NCBI RefSeq assembly: GCF_001514115.1
Contig: NZ_KQ948468.1
Coordinates: 1-64,000, forward strand
DNA length: 64,000 bases
Direction of reading: 5' to 3'
DNA from: Streptomyces olivochromogenes
GTDB lineage: Bacteria > Actinomycetota > Actinomycetes > Streptomycetales > Streptomycetaceae
The notes below the pieces were generated by a model. The model made no database searches and had not been told where the DNA came from. It saw nothing but the letters and a program-made list of their open reading frames with translations. Position numbers and translations under genes: made by a program. Of this stretch, positions 42,091-51,148 are shown piece after piece (the stretch's first letter is position 1; the number at the start of each line of letters is the position of its first letter).

Positions 42091-43305
42091 ATGACCGAGA
42101 AGACGATGCCCGGGCCACTGCCGCCTGTCCGGCACTGGCCCGCCCTCGACCTGAAGGGCGTGGACTTCGACCCGGTCCTGAGCGAGCTGATGCGCGAGGG
42201 ACCGGTCACCCGGATCCAGCTGCCCAACGGCGAGGGCTGGGCCTGGCTGGTGACCCGACACGACGATGTGCGCATGGTCGCCAACGACCCACGGTTCGGC
42301 CGCGAGGCGGTGGTGGACCAGCCGGTCACCCGGCTCGCCCCGCACTTCATCCCGGCCCGCGGCGCGGTGGGCTTCCTGGACCCGCCCGACCACACCCGGC
42401 TGCGCCGCTCGGTGGCGGCGGCCTTCACGGCACGCGGGGTGGAACGGGTCCGCGACAAGGCCCGGCGCACGCTCGACGTGATGGTCGACGAGCTGCTGCG
42501 GATCGGACCGCCCGCGGATCTCACCGAGGCGGTCCTCAGCCCCTTCCCCATCGCGGTCATCTGCGAGCTGATGGGCGTCCCCGCCGACGACCGGCGGGGC
42601 ATGCACACCTGGACGCAGCTGATCCTGTCCTCCGCGCACGGCGCCGAGGTCAGCGAAAAGGCCAAGGACGAGATGGGCGCCTACTTCAGGAAGCTCATCG
42701 GCGCCCGGAACGACAGCAGGGACGAGGACGTCACCTCGCTGCTGGGCGCCGCCGTGGGCCGGGACGAGATCGATCTGGAGGAGGCCGTCGGACTCGCCGT
42801 CCTCCTCCAGATCGGCGGCGAGGCGGTCACCAACAACAGCGGGCAGATGTTCTACCTGCTCCTGACCCGCCCGGCGCTGGCCGACCGGCTGCGCTCCGAC
42901 CCTCGGATCCGCCCCCAGGCCATCGACGAGCTGCTGCGCTACATCCCGCACCGCAACATGGTCGGCCTGTCGCGGATCGCGAGGGAGGACGTCGAGATCA
43001 GGGGCGTACAGATCCGGGCCGGCGATCCGATCTACGTCTCGTACCTGGCCGCCAACCGCGACCCGGAGGTCTTCCCGGACCCGGAGCACATCGACTTCGG
43101 GCGCAGCCCCAATCCGCACGTGGCGTTCGGCTTCGGCCCGCACTACTGCCCGGGCGGGATGCTGGCCAGGCTGGAGTCGGAACTCCTGGTCGAGGCGCTT
43201 GTGGACCGGCTGCCGGGACTGCGGCTCGCCGTCCCCCCGAGTCAGGTCCCGTTCAGGAAAGGCGCGTTGATCCGTGGCCCCGAGGCTCTGCCCGTGACGT
43301 GGTGA
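42091..43305 (+). CDS. Cytochrome P450, CYP158A family
   Basis: A 404-residue P450. The heme-binding loop is FGFGPHYCPGG (about 346-356), the K-helix region is DELLRYIPH, and the I helix reads LQIGGEAVTNNSGQMF, as in CYP158A2 of S. coelicolor, which couples flaviolin into dimers and trimers. The whole chain follows CYP158A2 closely, including the ending RGPEALPVTW. ATG 42091 is chosen to match the length of that protein; an in-frame GTG at 42082 overlaps the rppA stop and is an alternative. Confidence 0.95.
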   Translation: MTEKTMPGPLPPVRHWPALDLKGVDFDPVLSELMREGPVTRIQLPNGEGWAWLVTRHDDVRMVANDPRFGREAVVDQPVTRLAPHFIPARGAVGFLDPPDHTRLRRSVAAAFTARGVERVRDKARRTLDVMVDELLRIGPPADLTEAVLSPFPIAVICELMGVPADDRRGMHTWTQLILSSAHGAEVSEKAKDEMGAYFRKLIGARNDSRDEDVTSLLGAAVGRDEIDLEEAVGLAVLLQIGGEAVTNNSGQMFYLLLTRPALADRLRSDPRIRPQAIDELLRYIPHRNMVGLSRIAREDVEIRGVQIRAGDPIYVSYLAANRDPEVFPDPEHIDFGRSPNPHVAFGFGPHYCPGGMLARLESELLVEALVDRLPGLRLAVPPSQVPFRKGALIRGPEALPVTW

Positions 43306-43310
43306 GCGCG

Positions 43311-43832
43311 ATGACCATGACCGAAGGACTCCTCGTACCACCGGGTCACGGCCGGATCGTGCAGACCCCCGCCCAGCACGTGACGTTCAAGGTGACCGGC
43401 TCGCACTCGCGCACCGCGTCCACCTTCGAGGTGCTGGTACCACCCGGGTTCGACGTGGGCGCCCATGTGCACACGCGCAGCGAGGAGCTGTTCTACGTGC
43501 TCGAAGGCGAGGTGGACGTGCTCGCCTTCGAGCCTCTGATCCGGACCCCCGACAACTGGCAGAAGTGGGAGTCGAGTTCGGGCAACCGGGTGGTACGGGC
43601 AACCCCGGGCACGCTCATCGTCGTGCCCCCGGGCTGTCCCCACGCCTTCTCCAACCCCACCGAGAGCCAGGCGAAGATGTTCTTCCAGGCCTCCCCGCCC
43701 CCGGACCACGAGCGCTACTTCGAGGAGCTGCTCGAGATCCTGAGGGACGGGGGCCCGCCGGACCACTCGGCCATCGAGGAACTGAGGGCGAGGTACGACA
43801 TCGAGCAGCTCACCCCTCTGAAACTCCGGTGA
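43311..43832 (+). CDS. Cupin monooxygenase, MomA-type (quinone-forming)
   Basis: A 173-residue cupin with the metal site VGAHVHTRSEELFYVLEGEV and the second motif VVPPGCPHAFSNP. In the rppA operons of S. antibioticus and S. coelicolor the third gene is such a cupin, the quinone-forming monooxygenase that oxidises THN to flaviolin. An in-frame GTG at 43302 overlaps the P450 stop; ATG 43311 (MTMTEGLLVPP) is equally possible. The order rppA-P450-cupin is fully conserved here. Confidence 0.88.
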   Translation: MTMTEGLLVPPGHGRIVQTPAQHVTFKVTGSHSRTASTFEVLVPPGFDVGAHVHTRSEELFYVLEGEVDVLAFEPLIRTPDNWQKWESSSGNRVVRATPGTLIVVPPGCPHAFSNPTESQAKMFFQASPPPDHERYFEELLEILRDGGPPDHSAIEELRARYDIEQLTPLKLR

Positions 43833-43848
43833 GGGCAGCGCGCAACCG

Positions 43849-45078
43849 CTACCGAATCGGCATCCCGGAGAGCGTCCGCGCGATCACCAGCCGCTGGATC
43901 TCACTCGTACCTTCAAAAATGGTGTAAATGGCTGCATCCCGGTGCATCCGCTCCACCGGATACTCACGGGTGTAGCCATTTCCACCCAGGATCTGGATCG
44001 CCTGACCGGTGACCTTCTTCGCCGTCTCACTGGCGAACAACTTGGACATCGACCCCTCGGCCGCGGTGAACGGCTTCCCGTTGACCGCCATCCACGAAGC
44101 CCGCCACACCAGCAGACGCGCCGCATCGATCGACGTACGCATGTCGGCGAGCTGGAACGCGACACCCTGATTGTCGATGATCGGACGCCCGAACTGCTCA
44201 CGCGTCATCGCATAGTCGAGGGCGACCTCGTACCCGGCGCGGGCCGTGCCCACCGCCATGGCCCCGACGGCCGGACGCGACGCCTCGAACGTGGCCATCG
44301 CGGCGTTCTTCACCCGCTCACCGCCACCCGCCTTCGCGCGCTCCCGGGCGCGGGCCAGGCGCTCGTCCAGCTTCGCCTTGCCTCCGAGCAGGCAGGAACC
44401 GGGGATGCGAACGTTGTCGAGGACGACCTCGGCGGTGTGCGAGGCACGAATGCCGTGCTTCTTGAACTTCTGGCCCTGGGAGAGGCCCGTCGTGTTCGGC
44501 GGCACGATGAAGGAGGCGTGCCCCTTGGAACCGAGGTCCGGGTCGACGACCGCGACGACGACATGGACATTGGCGATGCCACCGTTGGTCGCCCAGGTCT
44601 TGGTGCCGTTGAGCACCCACTCGTCCTTGGCCTCGTCATAGACGGCACGCGTGCGCATCGAGGCGACGTCGGAGCCGGCGTCGGGCTCGGAGGAGCAGAA
44701 GGCCGCGACCTTGACATCGTTGGCGTCGCCATACATCTGCGGGATCCAGGTGCCGATCTGCTCCTCGGTGCCGTTGGCGAGGACGCCCACGGCGGCGAGG
44801 CCGGTGCCGACGATCGACAGGGCGATGCCCGCGTCGCCCCAGAACAGCTCCTCCATGGCCATGGGGATGCCGAGACCGGTCGGGTCGAAGTACTGCTGGG
44901 CGTAGAAGTCCAGGGAGTAGATGCCGACCTTCGCGGCCTCCTGGATGACCGGCCAGGGAGTCTCCTCGCGCTCGTCCCACTCGGCGGCCGCGGGGCGGAT
45001 CACATCGGCGGCGAACCCGTGGAGCCAGTCGCGGACCTCCCTCTGTTCGTCGTTGAGCTCCATGGTGAACTCGGCCAT
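43849..45078 (-). CDS. Acyl-CoA dehydrogenase
   Basis: A 409-residue FAD enzyme of the ordinary short/medium-chain kind: VAAFCSSEPDAGSDVASM, WVLNGTKTWATNGGIA, the helix domain, and the C-terminal QILGGNGYTREYPVERMHRD and FEGTSEIQRLVIARTL, where the Glu of FEGTSE is the likely catalytic base. It opens beta-oxidation of an acyl-CoA. Divergent from a TetR gene, with matching dyads in between, it is probably repressed by that protein until an acyl-CoA ligand appears. It runs convergent with the rppA operon; only 16 bases part the stops. Confidence 0.95.
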   Translation of the reverse strand: MAEFTMELNDEQREVRDWLHGFAADVIRPAAAEWDEREETPWPVIQEAAKVGIYSLDFYAQQYFDPTGLGIPMAMEELFWGDAGIALSIVGTGLAAVGVLANGTEEQIGTWIPQMYGDANDVKVAAFCSSEPDAGSDVASMRTRAVYDEAKDEWVLNGTKTWATNGGIANVHVVVAVVDPDLGSKGHASFIVPPNTTGLSQGQKFKKHGIRASHTAEVVLDNVRIPGSCLLGGKAKLDERLARARERAKAGGGERVKNAAMATFEASRPAVGAMAVGTARAGYEVALDYAMTREQFGRPIIDNQGVAFQLADMRTSIDAARLLVWRASWMAVNGKPFTAAEGSMSKLFASETAKKVTGQAIQILGGNGYTREYPVERMHRDAAIYTIFEGTSEIQRLVIARTLSGMPIR

Positions 45079-45103
45079 GTCCCCTCCAGCACTGCACTAA
45101 AGT

Positions 45104-45140
45104 GTTACTTGCGGTAACTGGAGTCTGTTACTGATCAGTA
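45104..45140. promoter_or_regulatory. FadR-like operator pair
   Basis: GTTACTTGCGGTAAC (45104-45118, 5-base arms) and the perfect dyad TACTGATCAGTA (45129-45140) lie in the gap between the acyl-CoA dehydrogenase and tetR starts. A further GTTACTT half site is near 45200. The shared TTAC/GTAA core points to one regulator, probably the adjacent TetR protein. Confidence 0.6.
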
Positions 45141-45247
45141 GTAAAAGTCAACTCCCACGTTCCGCTCGTCAGCCCGTTCGATACGCATGGGCCGATGAGT
45201 GTTACTTTGCGCAGGCGTCACCGAATCACCACGGGTGGGGAGAGATC

Positions 45248-45892
45248 ATGGACACCACACAGCGGACCGATCAGCAGAGGTCCGCCGACCGCCGCCGGCG
45301 TGAGCTGCTGGAGGCCGCGGACAGAGTGGTGCTTCGCGACGGCCCCGGGGCCTCGATGAACGCCATCGCCGCCGAGGCGGGCATCACCAAGCCGATCCTG
45401 TACCGCCACTTCGGCGACAAGGGCGGACTCTACGCGGCCCTGGCCAAGCGGCACACCGACGCTCTCCTCGGAGCGCTGCGGGCCGCGTTGGACGCGCCCG
45501 CGGAGCGCCGGGAGCGGGTGGAGGCCACGCTCGACACGTATCTCGCGGCCATCGAGGCGCACCCTCAGGTCTACCGCTTCCTGATGCACCCCACGGAGGG
45601 CGCCTCGTCCGCCGACCAGGGCTTCGACCTGGGCAAGCACTCCGCGCCGCTGCTGCGCCGCATGGGCGAGGAGTTGGCCGAGGTCATCGAGGAACGGGTG
45701 GATCTCGGACCGGGCAGCCAGCAGCTGGCGCGGGTGTGGGGGCACGGGATCGTCGGCATGATGCATGCCGCCGGGGACTGGTGGCTCGGTGAACAGCCCT
45801 GCTCCCGGGCCGAGTTGGTACGGAGTCTGGCCGACCTGCTGTGGGGCCGGCTGGCCGCGGCCGGCGACCGTGTCGGGGGTCCTGGGTTCTGA
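45248..45892 (+). CDS. TetR-family regulator of acyl-CoA dehydrogenase
   Basis: A 214-residue TetR protein with the helix-turn-helix domain at about 15-62 (RRRELLEAADRVVLRD; AAEAGITKPILYRHFGDKGGL). The ligand domain carries a histidine-rich helix (RVWGHGIVGMMHAAGDWW). The type fits actinobacterial regulators of fatty-acid degradation. ATG 45248 follows GGGGAGAGATC. Confidence 0.92.
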   Translation: MDTTQRTDQQRSADRRRRELLEAADRVVLRDGPGASMNAIAAEAGITKPILYRHFGDKGGLYAALAKRHTDALLGALRAALDAPAERRERVEATLDTYLAAIEAHPQVYRFLMHPTEGASSADQGFDLGKHSAPLLRRMGEELAEVIEERVDLGPGSQQLARVWGHGIVGMMHAAGDWWLGEQPCSRAELVRSLADLLWGRLAAAGDRVGGPGF

Positions 45893-45927
45893 GGTCGGGT
45901 GTCGGCTGCGGGTTGTTCGTGGCTGGT

Positions 45928-46000
45928 CGCGCAGTTCCCCGCGCCCCTCAAAGCGGGGCGCTCACGTCGGCGCCCCTCCAGGGGCGCGGGGAACTGCGCG
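45928..46000. terminator. 21-bp inverted repeat, streptomycete intergenic hairpin
   Basis: The 21-base arm at 45928-45948 (beginning CGCGCAGTTCCCC) is matched perfectly by its complement at 45980-46000. The 31-base loop contains a second dyad, GGGGCGC and GCGCCCC. Copies of this GCGCAGTTCCCCGCGCCCC element are found between many Streptomyces genes; here it separates the convergent tetR and def genes and can serve both as terminator. Confidence 0.85.
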
Positions 46001-46036
46001 CTCAGCCGAAGACAATCCGCAGCCGGCCCGCAATGC

Positions 46037-46576
46037 TCAGCGCCCCCAAGACGCCCGCGCCGCCTGCCTCATCACCCGGCGCCGACGCCACCCACTCAGC
46101 CGGTCCACGTACAGACCACCCTCCAGGTGGTCGTACTCGTGCTGCAGACACCGGGCGAACCACCCCGTGCCATGCACCGACACCGGCTCCCCGTCCACCG
46201 TGAACCCCTCGACGACGGCGTGGTCGTACCGCTCCGTCCCCGCTTCCAGGCCGGGCAGGGAGAGACAGCCCTCCGGCCCGCGCAGGACCACTCCGTCCGC
46301 CTCGACGAGACGGGGGTTCACCACGTGTCCCAGATGGCGGACGTCATCGTCGTCCGGGCAGTCGTACACGAAGACCCGCGAAGCGACGCCGACCTGGTTC
46401 GCGGCGAGGCCGACGCCCTGGGCGGCGTACATCGTCGCGAACATGTCCTCGACGAGTCGGGCGAGTTCGGGACCGAAGTCCGTGACGTCTTCACACGGTG
46501 TGTGCAGAACGGGGTCGCCGAGCAGAGTCACAGGCCGGACGCGCCCTCGGGTGCCGGGGATGGAACCGTGTCGCAT
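46037..46576 (-). CDS. def: Peptide deformylase
   Basis: A 179-residue metalloenzyme that removes the formyl group from new proteins. All three motifs are there: GVGLAANQVG, EGCLSLPG and QHEYDHLEGGLYVDR, giving Cys and two His as metal ligands and Glu as base. Streptomycetes carry several def genes and this is a type with the short C-terminal tail (RRRRVMRQAAR). ATG 46576; divergent from murT-gatD. Confidence 0.95.
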   Translation of the reverse strand: MRHGSIPGTRGRVRPVTLLGDPVLHTPCEDVTDFGPELARLVEDMFATMYAAQGVGLAANQVGVASRVFVYDCPDDDDVRHLGHVVNPRLVEADGVVLRGPEGCLSLPGLEAGTERYDHAVVEGFTVDGEPVSVHGTGWFARCLQHEYDHLEGGLYVDRLSGWRRRRVMRQAARASWGR

Positions 46577-46730
46577 GGCGGCAAGGGTACGGTCCTCATG
46601 GGCGCGCGAATGTCGCGCGGGCACCGTGGAGGTGCCGCGATTCGGGCACGTGAGTGGATCTCGATAGGCTGAGGTCCACACGGTGCCGGGGGCAGAGGCG
46701 CGGCGCGTACGCAAGGAGGATCGAGAAACG

Positions 46731-47969
46731 ATGTCAGGCAACTCGGACCCGCTGACGCCGCGGGCCAAGCTGGCCGTGACGGCGGGCAAGGCGGCGGCGG
46801 CCGTCTCGCGGGCCGCCGGACGCGGCAGCGGATCGGTGATCGGCGGCCGGGTGGCACTCAAGCTCGACCCCGATCTGCTGGCCAGGCTCGCCACCCACCT
46901 GGACGTGATCCTGGTGTCGGCGACCAACGGCAAGACCACGACCACCCGGCTGATCGCGGAGGCGCTGCGCGCCGCGGGCCCGGTCGTGTCCAACGCGCTG
47001 GGCGCCAACATGCCGGCCGGTATCACCTCGGCTCTCGCCGGGGGTTCGGACGCGAAGTTCGCGGTCATCGAGGTCGACGAGAAGTACCTCGCGGGTGTCG
47101 CCCGCGACACCGACCCGAAGTGCATCGCCCTGCTCAACCTCTCCCGCGACCAGCTCGACCGGGCCGCCGAGACCCGGATGATGGCCGAGCACTGGCGCGA
47201 GGGCCTGGCCGGCTCCAAAGCCGTCGTGGTCGCCAACGCCGACGACCCGCTCGTCGTGTGGGCCGCTTCCTCCTCGCCGAACGTCATGTGGGTGGCGGCC
47301 GGTCAGATGTGGAAGGACGACGCCTGGTCCTGCCCGTCCTGCGGCGGTGTGATGCAGCGCCCCGGCGACGACTGGTTCTGCGGCGACTGCGGCTTCCGCC
47401 GTCCGACGCCGACCTGGGCGCTGTCCGGGGACCACGTCCTCGACCCGCACGGCTCCGCGTGGCCGATCCACCTCCAGCTGCCCGGCCGGGCCAACAAGGC
47501 GAACGCCGCCTCGTCTGCCGCCGTCGCCGCGGTCTTCGGGGTGCCCCCGCAGGTCGCCCTGGAGCGCATGTACCAGGTACAGGCGGTCGCCGGACGCTAT
47601 GACGTGGTGCAGTTCATGCAGCGCGACCTGCGTCTGCTGCTCGCCAAGAACCCCGCGGGCTGGCTCGAGACGTTCTCCCTGATCGACCCTCCGCCGACCC
47701 CGGTCATCCTGTCCGTGAACGCGCGGGGCGCCGACGGTACCGACACCTCCTGGCTGTGGGACGTCGACTACACCCGTCTGACCGGGCACCCCATCTTCGT
47801 GCTCGGCGACCGCAAGCTCGACCTCGCCGTGCGTCTCGAGGTCGCCAACCAGTCCTTCCAGGTCTGCGAGAACCTCGACCAGGCGGTGCAGCTCGCCCCG
47901 CCCGGTCGCATCGAGGTCATCGCGAACTACACCGCATTCCAGGATTTGAGGCGTCGTGTCGGCAACTGA
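46731..47969 (+). CDS. murT: Lipid II isoglutaminyl synthase subunit MurT
   Basis: A 412-residue Mur-ligase homologue which, with GatD, amidates the D-Glu of lipid II to D-isoglutamine. The ATP loop is VSATNGKTTTTRL, and the DUF1727 domain lies at the end (ANYTAFQDLRRR). A four-cysteine zinc ribbon (CPSCGG then CGDCG) is inserted in the middle domain, as in known MurT. ATG 46731 after AAGGAGGA. It is followed by gatD after 22 bases. Confidence 0.96.
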   Translation: MSGNSDPLTPRAKLAVTAGKAAAAVSRAAGRGSGSVIGGRVALKLDPDLLARLATHLDVILVSATNGKTTTTRLIAEALRAAGPVVSNALGANMPAGITSALAGGSDAKFAVIEVDEKYLAGVARDTDPKCIALLNLSRDQLDRAAETRMMAEHWREGLAGSKAVVVANADDPLVVWAASSSPNVMWVAAGQMWKDDAWSCPSCGGVMQRPGDDWFCGDCGFRRPTPTWALSGDHVLDPHGSAWPIHLQLPGRANKANAASSAAVAAVFGVPPQVALERMYQVQAVAGRYDVVQFMQRDLRLLLAKNPAGWLETFSLIDPPPTPVILSVNARGADGTDTSWLWDVDYTRLTGHPIFVLGDRKLDLAVRLEVANQSFQVCENLDQAVQLAPPGRIEVIANYTAFQDLRRRVGN

Positions 47970-47991
47970 GCAGCCACGGAGGACCAAGAGA

Positions 47992-48720
47992 ATGAGTGAC
48001 AACAGCCTGCGCCTGGTGTGGATCTACCCGGACCTGCTGAGCACCTACGGCGACCAGGGCAACGCCCTCGTCGTGGAGCGCCGGGCCCGCCAGCGCGGTC
48101 TCGACGTCGCCCGTCTCGACGTACGCAGCGACCAGCCGATCCCGACCTCCGGCGACATCTACCTCATCGGCGGCGGCGAGGACCGGCCGCAGCGGCTCGC
48201 CGCGGAGCGCCTGCGCCGCGACGGCGGTCTGCACCGCGCGGTGGGCAACGGCGCGATCGTCTTCTCGGTCTGTGCCGGCTACCAGATCCTCGGCCACGAG
48301 TTCATCAACGACCTCGGGCAGCGCGAGCCCGGCCTCGGTCTGCTCGACGTGGTCTCGGTGCGCGGCGAGGGCGAGCGGTGCGTCGGCGACGTCCTCGGAG
48401 ACATCGACCCGCGCCTCGGCCTGCCGCAGCTGACCGGCTTCGAGAACCACCAGGGCGTCACCCACCTCGGCCCCACCGCGCGTCCCTTCGCGCAGGTGCG
48501 GCTCGGCAAGGGCAACGGCACCGGCGACGGCACCGAGGGCGCGTACAACGACACGGTCTTCGGCACGTACATGCACGGGCCCGTGCTCGCCCGCAACCCG
48601 CAGATCGCGGACCTGCTGCTGAAGCTGGCGCTCGATGTGAACGCGCTGCCGCCGATCGACGACCGCTGGTACGAGGCGCTCCGGGGCGAGCGCATCTCCG
48701 CGGCGCAGCAGCCCGCCTGA
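47992..48720 (+). CDS. gatD: Lipid II isoglutaminyl synthase glutaminase subunit GatD
   Basis: A 242-residue class I glutamine amidotransferase (CobB/CobQ-like). The catalytic Cys lies in FSVCAGYQILGHEF, the His in TYMHGPVLARNP. It frees ammonia from glutamine and channels it to MurT for amidation of peptidoglycan precursors, needed for wall cross-linking. ATG 47992 after ACGGAGGACC; a hairpin terminator follows. Confidence 0.96.
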   Translation: MSDNSLRLVWIYPDLLSTYGDQGNALVVERRARQRGLDVARLDVRSDQPIPTSGDIYLIGGGEDRPQRLAAERLRRDGGLHRAVGNGAIVFSVCAGYQILGHEFINDLGQREPGLGLLDVVSVRGEGERCVGDVLGDIDPRLGLPQLTGFENHQGVTHLGPTARPFAQVRLGKGNGTGDGTEGAYNDTVFGTYMHGPVLARNPQIADLLLKLALDVNALPPIDDRWYEALRGERISAAQQPA

Positions 48721-48761
48721 ACGGTCGGCCAACAACGGACAAACGGTACGGGATGTCCACG

Positions 48762-48793
48762 GGGCGCGCTTGAGGGATACCTCAAGCGCGCCC
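48762..48793 (+). terminator. Terminator of murT-gatD
   Basis: GGGCGCGCTTGAGG (48762-48775) and its exact complement (48780-48793) form a 14-bp stem with a GATA loop, 42 bases after the gatD stop. Confidence 0.85.
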
Positions 48794-48979
48794 TAGGCGT
48801 ATCCGGCACGGTGTACCCAGGTCGGGCCCGCCTGACCGGGTGTCCGCTCACTTGTGCGGCCGCGTCCACCAGGCGGACGCCCGCTACGGCACCACCCCGT
48901 CCCGCCGGTAGGGTGACCGGGATTCCAGCCGGACAGCGTGGTCCGGTACCCGGCCCACGTTGAGAAGGTATTTCGGGCT

Positions 48980-50005
48980 ATGCGCATTGGTGTCCTCACG
49001 TCCGGCGGCGACTGCCCCGGCCTGAACGCCGTCATCCGGTCCGTCGTGCACCGTGCCGTCGTCGACCACGGCGACGAGGTCATCGGCTTCCGGGACGGCT
49101 GGAAGGGGCTTCTGGAGTGCGACTACCTGAAGCTCGACCTCGACGCGGTGAGCGGCATCCTGGCTCGCGGCGGCACGATCCTCGGCTCCTCCCGGGTCCA
49201 GCCCGCGCAGCTGCGTGACGGCGTGGAGCGGGCCAAGGGCCATGTCGAGGAGCTCGGCCTCGACGCGATCATCCCGATCGGCGGCGAGGGCACGCTGAAG
49301 GCGGCCCGGCTGCTCTCGGACAACGGCCTGCCGATCGTCGGCGTGCCGAAGACCATCGACAACGACATCGCCGTCACGGACGTGACCTTCGGCTTCGACA
49401 CGGCCGTCGGCGTCGCGACCGAGGCCCTGGACCGGCTGAAGACCACCGCCGAGTCCCACCAGCGGGTGCTGATCGTGGAGGTCATGGGCCGCCACACCGG
49501 CTGGATCGCCCTGCACTCCGGCATGGCCGCGGGCGCGCACGCCATCGTCGTCCCGGAACGCCCCTTCGACATCGAGGAGTTGGCCGCGCGGGTCGGCGAG
49601 CGCTTCGAGGCGGGCAAGCGGTTCGCGATCGTCGTCGCCGCCGAGGGGGCGAAGCCTCGCCCGGGCACCATGGAGTTCGACGAGGGCGGCAAGGACGTCT
49701 ACGGGCACGAGCGCTTCGCCGGCATCGCCCGGCAGCTCTCCCTGGAGCTGGAGGAGCGCCTCGGCAAGGAGGCCCGGCCGGTGATCCTCGGGCACGTCCA
49801 GCGCGGGGGGACGCCGACGGCGTACGACCGCGTGCTCGCCACGCGGTTCGGCTGGCACGCGGTGGAGGCCGCGCATCGCGGCGACTTCGGGAAGATGACC
49901 GCGCTGCGGGGGACCGACATCGTCATGGTGTCGCTCGCGGAGGCGGTGGAGAGCCTGAAGACGGTTCCCGAGGAGCGGTACGCGGAAGCGGAGTGCGTGC
50001 TCTGA
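48980..50005 (+). CDS. pfkA: 6-phosphofructokinase
   Basis: A 341-residue phosphofructokinase that commits fructose 6-phosphate to glycolysis. Motifs: ATP site TSGGDCPGLNAVI, IGGEGTLKAA with Gly instead of Asp in the position that marks ATP rather than pyrophosphate use, substrate site PKTIDNDI and VMGRHTGWIA. Streptomycetes carry two or three pfkA paralogues and this is one of them. ATG 48980 (AMRIGVLTSGGD), a Gly-rich strand directly at the start. Single gene with its own terminator. Confidence 0.96.
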   Translation: MRIGVLTSGGDCPGLNAVIRSVVHRAVVDHGDEVIGFRDGWKGLLECDYLKLDLDAVSGILARGGTILGSSRVQPAQLRDGVERAKGHVEELGLDAIIPIGGEGTLKAARLLSDNGLPIVGVPKTIDNDIAVTDVTFGFDTAVGVATEALDRLKTTAESHQRVLIVEVMGRHTGWIALHSGMAAGAHAIVVPERPFDIEELAARVGERFEAGKRFAIVVAAEGAKPRPGTMEFDEGGKDVYGHERFAGIARQLSLELEERLGKEARPVILGHVQRGGTPTAYDRVLATRFGWHAVEAAHRGDFGKMTALRGTDIVMVSLAEAVESLKTVPEERYAEAECVL

Positions 50006-50025
50006 GGGTTCGTTCGCGCTGCACT

Positions 50026-50053
50026 GACCCCGGTCACGGTTGTGGCCGGGGTC
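50026..50053 (+). terminator. Terminator of pfkA
   Basis: GACCCCGG (50026-50033) and CCGGGGTC (50046-50053) form an 8-bp stem 20 bases after the pfkA stop. Confidence 0.65.
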
Positions 50054-50108
50054 GGTCCTACTCTGGTTCGGACAGACAGCGCACAACGTACGAATCAGGA
50101 GCCGGCGG

Positions 50109-51062
50109 ATGGATCACAGCGGGCACGGCATGACCATGGATCTGCCGCCGTTCACGCTGGGGCGGGGGCTCGAGTGGTCCGCGGACCCGTTCTTCCTCGT
50201 CGCCTGCCTGGTGGGACTCGGCCTGTACGGCTGGGGGGTCGTGCGGCTCGCGCGGCGCGGTGACAAGTGGTCGGCCGGGCGGACCATCGCCTTCGTGCTC
50301 GGCGTGCTGACCGTGATGCTCGTGATGTGCACCAAGCTGAACGACTACGGCATGGTCATGTTCAGCGTGCACATGGTGCAGCACATGGTGATCAGCATGC
50401 TCTCGCCGATCCTGATCCTGCTCGGAGCGCCGATCACCCTGGCGCTGCGCGCACTGCCGGTGGCCGCCACGCGAGGTAACAAGGGTCCGCGTGAACTGCT
50501 GCTGATGTTCCTGCACAGCCGCTACATGCGGATCATCACGCATCCGGCGTTCACGATCCCGCTGTTCATCGCGAGTCTGTACGCGCTGTACTTCTCCCCC
50601 ATCTTCGACTTCCTGATGGGCTCCAAGGCCGGGCACATCGCGATGATGTGCCACTTCCTCGCCGTCGGCCTGGTCTTCTTCTGGCCGATCATGGGGGTCG
50701 ACCCCGGACCGCACCGGCCGGGCTATCTGATGCGGATGCTGGAGCTGTTCGCGGGCATGCCGTTCCACGCGTTCTTCGGTATCGCGCTGATGATGGCGTC
50801 CGCGCCGATGGTGGAGACGTACAAGAACCCGCCCGCCTCGCTCGGCATCGACGCGCTCTCCGACCAGAGCGCCGCGGGCGGCATCGCCTGGGCGTTCAGC
50901 GAGATCCCCTCCGTCCTCGTGCTGATCGCGCTGCTCTTCCAGTGGTACGCCTCCGAGAAGCGGCAGGCCCGCCGCACGGACCGGGCCGCCGACCGCGACG
51001 GCGACAAGGAACTCGAGGCGTACAACGCCTATCTGGCCTCACTCAACGCACGCGGCCGCTGA
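50109..51062 (+). CDS. ctaG: Cytochrome c oxidase assembly protein CtaG (caa3 type)
   Basis: A 317-residue membrane protein of the caa3_CtaG family, about seven helices, with His-rich motifs MVQHMVISMLSP, MMCHFLAVGLVFFWPI and MPFHAFFGIALMM. It is needed for copper insertion or assembly of cytochrome c oxidase. The N-terminus (MDHSGHGMTMD) is rich in His and Met, fitting a copper ligand stretch. Start ATG 50109, after AGGAGCCGGCGG. Confidence 0.93.
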   Translation: MDHSGHGMTMDLPPFTLGRGLEWSADPFFLVACLVGLGLYGWGVVRLARRGDKWSAGRTIAFVLGVLTVMLVMCTKLNDYGMVMFSVHMVQHMVISMLSPILILLGAPITLALRALPVAATRGNKGPRELLLMFLHSRYMRIITHPAFTIPLFIASLYALYFSPIFDFLMGSKAGHIAMMCHFLAVGLVFFWPIMGVDPGPHRPGYLMRMLELFAGMPFHAFFGIALMMASAPMVETYKNPPASLGIDALSDQSAAGGIAWAFSEIPSVLVLIALLFQWYASEKRQARRTDRAADRDGDKELEAYNAYLASLNARGR

Positions 51063-51081
51063 ATTAACTTTGCAATTCACC

Positions 51082-51112
51082 TTGCGTGAAGGGCTTTTCG
51101 GTTCAGTAGCAT
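51082..51112 (+). promoter_or_regulatory. Putative promoter of the lipoprotein-kinase operon
   Basis: TTGCGT (51082-51087) and TAGCAT (51107-51112) are 19 bases apart, in a small AT-rich stretch after ctaG; the lipoprotein ATG lies 36 bases downstream. Confidence 0.35.
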
Positions 51113-51148
51113 GGGGGGACAACGGGGGAAACCGCAGGGGGAGCGGTC

